NCBI GenBank assembly: GCA_009760855.2
Contig: WPIO01000076.1
Span: 1,515,501-1,579,500 of the forward strand
Direction of reading: 5' to 3'
Length of the DNA: 64,000 nucleotides
Source of the DNA: Cristatella mucedo
Lineage: Eukaryota; Bryozoa; Phylactolaemata; Cristatellidae
How positions within the stretch are numbered: position 1 is the stretch's first letter; every line of letters starts with the position of its first letter. Shown one piece after another: positions 55,397 through 64,000 of this stretch. The notes beneath the pieces were generated by a model, which worked only from the letters and a program-made list of their open reading frames with translations, was not told the origin of the DNA and did no database searches. Both the position numbers and the translations under genes were made by a program.

Positions 55397-55497
55397 TTAG
55401 AGTTGAACCGAAAACTTCGCGTCGAAGACGTCGCGATTGGCGAACGAGGTGCGGCTGCATAACTGGTGGATTTTAAGCAGTCGCTCTTTTGTCTGTC
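55397..55497 (-). CDS. candidate terminal exon of the LRRC74-like gene (tentative)
   Basis: The minus-strand sequence after an AG at 55498-55499 stays open in the phase left by the donor at 57311 and reads QTKERLLKIHQLCSRTSF, ANRDVFDAKFSVQL and a TAA at 55397. The composition is more protein-like than the surrounding arginine/serine-rich frames. Phase agreement alone has a one-in-three chance, and the intron would be 1.8 kb including the (AT)n tract. An alternative is that the gene ends in the open frame running to 57082. Confidence 0.25.
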
Positions 55498-57311
<1,814 letters not shown>

Positions 57312-57463
57312 TGGTGGTCGAGCATCCGGCTTCCAGATGCGGCAGCTCGACGGAGCGTAAGCAGTCCTCCTTGCGCCTCTGCAGGTGCGCGGCTCTCCTT
57401 CGTTGCTGGATCCTGCGGTCTCTCTCTTCGACGACGTATCGGCTTACGCTCTTGGTAAACATG
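57312..57463 (-). CDS. LRRC74-like exon 7 of those visible (basic C-terminal helix)
   Basis: Acceptor ATATTTCCAG at 57473-57464. The first base completes the codon split by the previous exon. It reads MFTKSVSRYVVEERDRRIQ, then RRAAHLQRRKEDCLRSVELP. A good donor GTAAGC lies at 57311-57306, but the frame also stays open to a stop at 57082, so the 3' limit is uncertain. Confidence 0.6.
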
Positions 57464-60400
57464 CTGGAAATATTTGCCCAGCTACCAGCGCGGACGAACG
57501 CTTTTGGCGGAAGAGGCAACCATAAAGCGAACGGTCGCCGGGCGCCACCGATCGCAACGAGTGCCGCCGCCGCCGCCGCCGCCGCCACCGCCGCAGCCGC
57601 GATGAACGAATGAAACTTCGAGAGCTTCGCTAGCTGAAGCTGGCGTAGCCTCCGTCATCGAAGCTCTCGCGCGGGTGCGTGCTCCAGAGAGAGGGCGGCA
57701 AGGGCGGCAAGGGCCAACCCACACGTGATCGATGTCTGACGCTTCTCGCTGGCGCTTGTCGCTATCCCGAATGTAGGGCAGCAGCGTTTTGACCTCCCAG
57801 TTGTGGAGGCTCTTGGCGAAGGTCTGCAAAGCGAGCGTCGGGCGCCGCCGCTGCGCCGGCCGCGTAGCCCCGAGAGCGTATGCCCGTGCGACGAGGGGGC
57901 GGCAACTGTGGTCGGAGCCGCCGAGGAGGGCTTAGCCAGCTCAGAGCGCTCTCTCGACAATCGGCCGCTAGCCGCCAGCGCGTAAGTCCAATTCGCTTCT
58001 GATTTTAATGCTGAGATGAGAGGCGCACGTTTCGTGACTTTCCTGACCGAACAGCAGGACGTCGAAGGCTTCGCTTCTCGCGTGACGCGGAAAGCACATC
58101 GCTGCCTGCGCCGAGCGATGTGGTTCGGAAGTGGCGCCGCTCAGAGCGAAAGTGGCGCTGCTCAGAGCGGAAGTGGCGCCGCTCAGAGCGGAATCGGTGC
58201 CGCCCAGGGCCGAGCTCAGCCGTGAAGCGAATTGAGGACGAGAGTTGAGGTAACACACACTCTTTCTCGCACGCTCAGCGCCTGTCACTGTGTGTAAGCC
58301 CCCATCCCCGCCCCCCGCGAAGGCAGCGGCCGCGGGTAGCTCGCTCGCACCGACGCCGCCCGCTCCGCTGGGGCGGTGGCGTCTCGATTTCGCGTCGCCG
58401 CCTCCGAAAGACGCCCCCGAGGTTGACTTTGAACGGGCCGCGGGCGGAAGACGATAATCGCATGCAAATGCCGCCGCAGCTGCAGCTGGGGCTAACCTTG
58501 ATGCGTTTGGAGAACTCATCTGGGTGCAGAGCGAATGAGACGGACTTGTCGAAGTCACGAACCACCTCCAACGGCCGCAGCCGCCGGTCGGCTATCGATT
58601 TCACCACTTTAGCCATCGGATGCGGCAGCCTCACTATAACCGGGAGGAATTTGTAGCAGACGACGATGACGCGACCATATCAATCGGTAAATCGGCCAGC
58701 TCCTCCGGCTACGCCGGTCGCTGCGCGCAAGCCGGTGGTCGTTTCGGGCTCGAGCGGACCGCCGCTCAGCCGGAAGCGCCCGGTGCGGCGCTTCCGGAAG
58801 GACGGTCACAGCGAGCGAGCTTCGGACAGCGGCAGGAGGCGAGGGCGAATGAAGCCGTGGAGGAGGCAGAAGCCCGCTAAGCAGCGCCAGGCAGAGACTG
58901 TCCGGGGGATGGCGGGGCGTCTATTTCGGTCCCAAGCTCCCAGCGACGGGCGGACGCTCGGCTGTACTCACGTGGGCGGGCCCCGAGGACGTCCGGAGAG
59001 TTGACGACGTAACCGTGTCTGTAGTTGAAGCCGGGACGGCTCTCGCGTAAGGCGGCAGCGACGTCGAGGAAGTCTTTCGTGACGCTGACGCCCTGAAGAA
59101 CATTCGCACGGCGCCTCGCGCTGCCGACGGAAGGTGCTCGGTCGCTGTTCACGAGCCAGGTCACGTGGATTCGAGTCATTCGGTCATAGCCGCCTAGGCT
59201 CTTCGGCCGCTATGCAGATGAGGCTGTTGACTAAGCTAACCGTTGACAGACTTTTACAAAATGTTTTGAAAATTTCTAATTAAAATGTGCACAAAACCAT
59301 GGGTTGCTATCTGCAAGTCTTCACCCAGCCAAACGGGTCGCGCGAGCGTAGAAATTGAGGCACCAGCAGCACGTAACCACGCTCGGCGCCGCAAGCGCGC
59401 CGAGTGCGAAAATTAAAAACCTCCTTCTTCCGCAAGCGCGCCGCGGCGTGACCACGCAAGGTCTGAGCCAGCCGGTAAGGTACTCGCACCTAACGAAGCA
59501 GATCTTGAGCCTAAACTCTGCCGCAAAAGTGCCCCTTGAGCAATTCTTTACTGCCGTAGGCTGCATCTGGATTAAAAGAGCCGCTATAATTGTTCTGCTT
59601 TTGAATTACAAACTAGCTAGCTTTTGCTTTGACCCTGGTTCTTATATATCATATAACACAAGATAATATAATCATGAGTATATATATATATATATATATG
59701 TGTGTGTAATATATATATATATATATATTATGAGTATATATATCTTTAATTATTAATATTCTATAGTATATATTCAAAATAAATGTGGTATAATATTTGA
59801 TATAAATATTCCTAATATAATTTAATACTATAGTGTAATAAATTAACATAATGTAATAGTTTTTGCTTTGAGCCGATTCTTATGTTAGGAGCTCGAACTT
59901 CCCAGTCTAGGTCACGTGGGTTCTAGTTCTACCGCTGGCAATCGATCGCTGTTAAGCGCCAGAGTGAAAATTTTGCTTTCAAAGGGTGCTAAACAAGCGA
60001 GCTATCGTTATACCTTTTTTATCATTTCAAAAGACGGGCGCGTAATAATAGCTGGTAAGGCTCTTCCGTCGCTACATAAATGAGGCTGTTTAATCAGCCG
60101 ACCTATATTGTCAAGTTGCCAGAATATACACGGCGGACCCCTTCTCACCGTCTGCTGGACACCTCCCTCCGTCGTGTTTCGAACGCCGGACCAGCGACGG
60201 GCTAAAATCGCCTGCTCGTTACTCGAGGGATCGCGCGAAGCGTCGGTGCGCTCGCAGTCAATGCTGGCCTCGCTTTCAAACTCCGGGCACTCGTGTAAGA
60301 GCAGCTCAGGAAGTAGGTTAGCGAGGGGAGGTCAAAAACTGCATGGGTAAGGGGGGCGGCAAATTAAAAAGCTGCGAACGTCAACGCTTGGAGCGAGCGT

Positions 60401-62144
60401 CTTCTTTGCTGATAGAGTGCCATATTGGTCTCCCATTCAACTCAACGGATATATCGGACGCTTCCGTCGTTGCGGGCCGTCGGCCGGCCGAGATGCGGTC
60501 ACTTGGGGGCGTCTGACCTTGACGTCGACCTGCCTTGGCTCGCGAGCTGAGCGTTTCCTTCGTTTTTTTGTCGTTCTAAGAGAAGGAAAGCGAGGAAGAG
60601 CTTCCCGACCACCGGTCGATCGGTGCAGGTAGATCAGCGCAGGTAGCTGCGAGCGATTGTTCCGCCGGCGCAGGCTTCGCGAGGTGAGCAGCAACAATTT
60701 CGTCCCTACGTGGCTGAGGTTGTCCGTGCCCACCTTTGGGTTAGCGTCGGCGAGCTTTCGTTGTTTCCGCCGCACCATTCAGGCGAAGCATCGCCGAGAC
60801 CGCACGAATCGAACGCGCTACTACCAAACCAGTCAGGACGGTATTCACACGTAAGCGAGCGTTTGACCTCAGCAACCGCGCGACGGCGTTACCAGTCTGG
60901 ACCGGGCGACCGAAGCATTGCCGCGGGCTACGCTCTGAGCTATGCTCGAGCACTTTCTCCTTTCCAATTCGTACAGGCTATGCATGCGAACGACTCCGGT
61001 CCGTCGATTTCAGCGGAAACTGCGCAAGCGACTTCGTAAAGGTGCGTGCGATGCGAAGCGTTCAGCGTCGCACTCACGCCGCGCGGCGGAAAATCTACTC
61101 AAAAAGCATGGACGCAAGCCGCGGGGGGGGGGACGGTCGAGCGCGTGCTCCCTCGAGGCGACGCGTCTGCGTACGCACGCGCGGCGCATGGCGCCCGCGC
61201 TGGCGTCCTACGCTGATGTCCAGAAGGCGCAGAGCCGACGATCGATTGGAAGACACGGCGTCAATCAGATCCATCGCGCCGGTGGTCGTCAGAGGGTTGT
61301 CGCCAATCTGCGGCGAGCCGGAAGTGGTGACGGAGGAGTCGCGTGGGCGAGGACGCGTCGGCAATGTGAAAGCGCGTCCAGCGAGAGCGGCTCAGGCAGG
61401 GCCTCGGGCGCCGCGGCCGGTAGGGCTCTCGGTGAGTGGTGCTAGCCAGAGACGACGCGTGAAGTGCGTAGCAGATAATTCAAATGAAGGAACTTGTATC
61501 GGAGCAGTTCAATGATGACCCTTAAGGGAAGGAGTTCATTCTTTTGTTCTTTTCTTCTATCGTGATCGTTTTAGAAAAGAAATTTGTAAGGGCGCACGTG
61601 ATTCGAGCTAATTAAGTCGAGGCGAGTGCCGACTCGGCATAAAGTATAGATTCAATTAAATTATGGATTTAAATTTAAGTAGTATATTTACAGAGGCTCG
61701 AATTGAGAAGGCGTTACCACGTAAGCGGGCTGCAATCCGCTTTAGCTTGGAATTTCTTGGCACCTGCATTGGAAATGGCATTTTTCTTGGCATTTCTTGG
61801 CACCTGCATTGAAATGGGCAATTTTGCAGACACACCCCTCCCTAATGTAATGTAACGTATCTCCGTCTGTAACTCCGCAAAGTCATAAAGACCATGTGGG
61901 TGTTACGCAGGAGAGTTTTGTATAGCGTACTCACAGCCTAAGCGGCTTTCGGTACGCATTCGGTAGCCAACAGACTTCATCTCACGCAACAAAGAAAAAG
62001 TGGGAAGCATAGCACAATCAGGAGAGCAGTTGAGGTAGTGAGTAGCATAGAAGTAGCAGCTCAGGACCGCTGAAAAAGATGTGCCATAGTCGGCAGTTTC
62101 TCTTCCTCTCTCGCGCCCTCCCTCTCCCTCCCGCTCTCCCTCGC

Positions 62145-62181
<37 letters not shown>

Positions 62182-63774
62182 TCCTCTCCCTCCCTTCCTC
62201 TCTCCCTCCCTCTACCACTCTCCGTCTCGTACTCAGCCTTCGCTAGTACCACGGCTGGGCTGCAGACCTAGGCAAATGGGCAAAGGCCTTCAGTAGACGC
62301 GACGGAGCGGCCTAGCACTGCTCGTCTTAGCCTAGGGGTAAGGCACTTGCTATTTACGACTCAGTTCACGTGTTCAAGTCCTTCACTGGCCTCTTCGAGA
62401 CCTGCGGCATGCGATTCCCTATTGCCAACAGCTGGAGCTGGAGCAGTCACCCTTCGCGAGCTGGAGTAATCGCGCCCGAGGTTCTCCTGTCGCTAAGTGA
62501 ACGAGTCGTCGTCCGATTCAATCGCTACAGCTCGCGAGTTCGCGGTTTTGGAAGAACCCTAATGGAACCTGCCGCTGCTCTGAGGCCTTCAGCTATGCCT
62601 GCTGCCTGTCGCCTAGAGCCAGCTGACACGAGCTATGCAGCGAGAGAGTTCGCGCGCGCTCTCCCGCCCGCGCGAACTTTCAAGCGCACTGTCGGACGAC
62701 GCGTGGGCGCGCGCGCTCGCCTAGGGTGGGGAGGGGTGAGCGTCGCCCCTTGGCGCCAGGCTGCGCCTACGGTTAGCTCTTGGAGCGTGCTGTTGGCTTC
62801 CAGCGCCTCGGCGAACGCGAGCGCACCGTCCCAGTTGATGTTGTTGCCGCTCAGGTCGAGGCGTACGATCGAGCGGTTCCGCTCGAGAGCGCGCTGCATG
62901 CTCACGGAGCCCTCGTAGGCGAAGCCGTTCGCCGACAGCAGCAGCGTCTTCAGGCCACAGTTGTTCTGAGCGAGAGAATGGCGCCCGCGGAGGGGGCTGT
63001 CAGCGCTCGCGTTGAGCCGCGCACGCGACGACCGAGGAGCACCTTCCCGCCGCTCCGACGCGAAACGCGGGCCAGCTTAACCGGAATGTAAAGACTAAAG
63101 GAGATTCGTGGTCTTGTGAAGGCTACAAAGAGTGTGAACGTAAACAACTTCCTGGAAGGTCGTCGAACCGTTCGCTTGTTAATTGCTCGGCCGTGCTTAA
63201 TTTTAATGGCTACCAGAAAATTGTACTGTTTTTCTCTTAGTAAACTTCGCTCAGTCCTATCGATAGTTACGTTAGAAGACCTTGGCGAAACAGACCGATT
63301 TCGTCTTGCCTTCATAGGCTGGGGGCTATTTAATTTCTGACGCCAATGAATTGTGGGCACTTGCGTGTGCGAGCGCACAAAAAAAAACGATTCGGGCTAC
63401 GCCGACTGGCGAAGTTTTCGCGCCATCAGCATTTGCATCGGTAGGGCGCTGCTGGGCTCCGCGCGTCGCTCCGATCGGACGTCGACCGGCGGATGGAGCG
63501 GCGGATGAAGCGGCGGCGGCCGCTGCTCAGACGCTGCCGCTCAGCGCCAGCGCTGGCTCTCGGCGCGTGAGCTCACGCGCCGAGAGCCAGCGCTCCTCGT
63601 GCGTACCTGCATTGCTAGGCCAATGGCGATAGCACCGTCTTTTCGGATGTGGTTCCAGCTTAGATCGAGCCGCTCCAGCGTGTCGTTGATGGTCAGCGCT
63701 CGTCCCATGAACCTGGCACCGCCGGACCGGAACTCGTTGTGGCTCGCGTCTAAGCTCACCAGATTCTCGTTGTC
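57312..63774 (-). CDS. LRRC74-like leucine-rich-repeat protein (partial, spliced; 5' exons outside window)
   Basis: Seven minus-strand exons join in phase: 63774-63607, 62965-62771, 61307-61212, 59092-58972, 58633-58497, 57823-57723 and 57463-57312. They encode about 280 residues. The first three give consecutive ~28-residue RI-type LRRs (LERLDLSWNHIRKDGA, LKTLLLSANGFAYEGS, IVRLDLSGNNINWDGA, LQELTIGDNPLTTTGA). A conserved cap (LLDISGVSVTKDFLD, FNYRHGY) follows, then a degenerate EF-hand-like segment (DKSVSFALHPDEF) and a basic helix (VSRYVVEERDRRIQQRRRAA). LRRs followed by a divergent EF-hand region are characteristic of LRRC74A/B proteins, which are poorly characterised. The N-terminal LRRs lie beyond 64000. 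Other LRR-only relatives (NLRC3-, RNH1- or TCTE1-like) fit less well because of the tail. Confidence 0.75.
57723..57823 (-). CDS. LRRC74-like exon 6
   Basis: Acceptor CTCGCTTTGCAG, donor GTGGGT at 57722-57717. 33 codons plus two bases: TFAKSLHNWEVKTLLPYI, RDSDKRQREASDIDH. It starts in phase 0, as the previous exon requires. The acidic D-S-D-K ... D-I-D spacing may be a second, non-canonical EF-hand. Confidence 0.65.
58127..58210 (+). repeat. 21-bp minisatellite, four units
   Basis: GGAAGTGGCGCCGCTCAGAGC is repeated four times in tandem (units start at 58127, 58148, 58169 and 58190), the last diverged. It lies in the intron between exons 5 and 6 of the LRRC74-like gene. Because 21 is divisible by three it keeps several frames open. 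Confidence 0.95.
58497..58633 (-). CDS. LRRC74-like exon 5 (degenerate EF-hand)
   Basis: Acceptor CCGGTTATAG at 58643-58634 and donor GTTAGC at 58496-58491. The two leading bases complete the codon begun by exon 4, then 45 codons: RLPHPMAKVVKSIADRRL, RPLEVVRDFDKSVS, FALHPDEFSKRIK. The D-K-S-V-S-F-A-L-H-P-D-E-F loop keeps positions 1 and 12 of an EF-hand loop but lacks the acidic residues at 3 and 5, so calcium binding is doubtful. Confidence 0.8.
58972..59092 (-). CDS. LRRC74-like exon 4 (post-LRR cap)
   Basis: Acceptor ATGTTCTTCAG at 59103-59093, near-perfect donor GTGAGT at 58971-58966. 40 codons plus one base: GVSVTKDFLDVAAALRES, RPGFNYRHGYVVNSPDVL, GARP. It joins in phase after LRLLDIS of exon 3. 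Confidence 0.85.
59152..59240 (+). mobile_element. tRNA-derived SINE fragment in intron 3
   Basis: ACGTGGATTCGAGTCATTCG (B-box side), GTCATAGCCGCCTAGGCTCT and GATGAGGCTGTTGACTAAGC match the SINE on the plus strand, antisense to the gene and about 60 bases upstream of the exon 4 acceptor. Confidence 0.6.
59670..59735. repeat. (TA)n / TATG microsatellite
   Basis: Two TA runs separated by TGTGTGTAAT. The AT-rich stretch continues to 59860. Confidence 0.9.
59891..60102 (+). mobile_element. tRNA-derived SINE, internally expanded copy
   Basis: CAGTCTAGGTCACGTGGGTT and CTAGTTCTACCGCTGGCAAT match the head. After about 85 unrelated bases, TAAGGCTCTTCCGTCGCTAC and AAATGAGGCTGTTTAATCAG match the tail. 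Confidence 0.55.
60103..61211. other. intronic CpG-rich DNA with fortuitous frames
   Basis: Overlapping arginine/serine-rich frames on both strands (60108-61039). No domain or splice-consistent exon was found. It lies inside the intron between exons 3 and 4 of the LRRC74-like gene. Confidence 0.45.
61212..61307 (-). CDS. LRRC74-like exon 3 (LRR)
   Basis: Acceptor GGCTCGCCGCAG before 61307, donor GTAGGA at 61211-61206. 32 codons: IGDNPLTTTGAMDLIDAVSS, NRSSALRLLDIS. It joins after LQELT of exon 2 to give L-x-x-L-x-I-x-x-N-x-L, a perfect LRR core across the junction. Confidence 0.85.
61850..62085 (-). mobile_element. family B retrotransposon 3' fragment in intron 2
   Basis: GTATCTCCGTCTGTAACTCC, AAAGACCATGTGGGTGTTAC, AAGCGGCTTTCGGTACGCAT and AACAGACTTCATCTCACGCA are the reverse complement of 53440-53668. 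This defines the family B 3' UTR by comparison of two copies. Confidence 0.88.
62095..62225. repeat. (CT)n / CCCT-rich pyrimidine tract
   Basis: TCTCTC and CTCCCTCCC repeats with a pure TC core at about 62150-62178. The arginine/glutamate frames on the other strand are artefacts. Confidence 0.95.
62325..62400 (+). mobile_element. tRNA-like (SINE head) sequence
   Basis: TTAGCCTAGGGGTAAGGCAC resembles a pol III A box and GTGTTCAAGTCC a B box, 33 bases apart. The stems do not pair into a full tRNA, so it is probably the head of a SINE or a tRNA pseudogene. Confidence 0.4.
62771..62965 (-). CDS. LRRC74-like exon 2 (LRRs)
   Basis: Acceptor TCTCGCTCAG at 62975-62966, donor GTAGGC at 62770-62765. 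65 codons: NNCGLKTLLLSANGFAYEG, SVSMQRALERNRSIVRLDL, SGNNINWDGALAFAEALEAN, STLQELT. It begins in phase right after GLAMQ of exon 1 so that the LRR register is maintained. Confidence 0.88.
63549..63594. repeat. perfect 46-bp palindrome
   Basis: Two 23-base arms without spacer, centred at 63571/63572: AGCGCTGGCTCTCGGCG... and its exact reverse complement. It lies in intron 1, 12 bases past the exon 1 donor. Confidence 0.97.
63607..63774 (-). CDS. LRRC74-like exon 1 of those visible (LRRs)
   Basis: Acceptor ACGTCGGCAG before 63774, donor GTACGC at 63606-63601. Exactly 168 bases, or 56 codons, equal to two 28-residue LRR units: DNENLVSLDASHNEFRSG, GARFMGRALTINDTLERL, DLSWNHIRKDGAIAIGLAMQ. Exon length equal to a multiple of the repeat is usual for RI-type LRR genes. 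The upstream exons are outside the window. Confidence 0.9.
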
Positions 63775-64000
63775 CTGCCGACGTCAGAGCGGAAGCGAAC
63801 CGGGCTCAAGACGAGGCGGAGCATGCATCGGCGGCTCGACGGCGGCGGATAGGCTGCTACCTGAAAGCTGATCGAGACAGCATGGCGCCGGCTGCTGCAG
63901 GGCGGCGGCGGCAGGGCGGCGGCGTGGCACCGGTTAGCTACGCGCTGCCGACTATAATTGTGTAGTCGCGCCATCGACACCTTTATTCCTGCTGCGACGT
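63775..64000. other. intron sequence, (CCG)n-rich
   Basis: GGCGGCGGCGGCAGGGCGGC at 63900-63920 and mixed CpG-rich DNA. No LRR-coding exon can be recognised here. Confidence 0.45.

Noticed and set aside
60942-61515. Plus-strand frames of 167 and 157 codons
   Set aside because: They overlap the minus-strand LRR exon 61212-61307, which has splice sites and family similarity; the composition is arginine-rich and they overlap each other in two frames.
62018-62252. Arginine/glutamate-rich frames
   Set aside because: Translation of the (CT)n tract.
62370-62918. 182-codon plus-strand frame
   Set aside because: It overlaps LRRC74-like exon 2 on the other strand and has no recognisable domain.

Overview
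The window looks like a metazoan nuclear genome, from an aquatic invertebrate or a basal chordate; the species cannot be named from the sequence. The reasons are short GT-AG introns, animal-type CR1/L2 retrotransposons, hAT transposons, a Copia element with a half-tRNA primer site, tRNA-derived SINEs, a standard tRNA-Asp(GTC) gene and many (CA)n, (TA)n and (ATT)n tracts. There are no prokaryotic-style operons. Most of the window is repeats in several states of decay, frequently nested in each other.

Layout: 0-5.4 kb holds two copies of a TATA-containing LTR-like repeat, CR1/L2 family A fragments and a SINE. 5.6-8.7 kb is a decayed Copia element on the minus strand with its integrase region deleted. 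8.7-17.5 kb is a mosaic of low-copy duplications (blocks A, C, E, and a duplicated two-exon module called here module X), an AGC-rich tract and family A pieces. 17.9-21.5 kb is a nearly full-length hAT element with target-site duplication and a nested family A insertion. 22.6-25.4 kb is an AT-rich island with a broken rve-type integrase and small opposite-strand reading frames, probably a Polinton/adintovirus-like remnant. 26-42 kb contains more family A copies, SINEs, the second copy of module X (27.1-27.5 kb), a CS-domain-like exon (31.56 kb), the best-preserved family A copy (33.3-34.5 kb) and a 191-bp SPIN-like MITE (39.6 kb). 43-46 kb has further copies of blocks C and E and GC-rich open frames. 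46.5-53.8 kb is two arrays of a roughly 170-bp satellite; the first has inverted arms and the second is split by a family B retrotransposon.

54-64 kb is a CpG-rich compartment. It holds the tRNA-Asp gene and, on the minus strand, the one convincing spliced host gene: an LRRC74-like leucine-rich-repeat protein. Six exons join in frame across five introns (63774 down to 57463-57312) and encode tandem 28-residue RI-type LRRs, a conserved post-LRR region and a degenerate EF-hand region. Its 5' exons lie beyond position 64000. Its introns have been colonised by SINEs, a truncated family B element, microsatellites and a perfect 46-bp palindrome next to a splice donor.

No computed alignments were available. 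Repeat boundaries are read by eye and are approximate unless a target-site duplication, splice site or stop codon fixes them.
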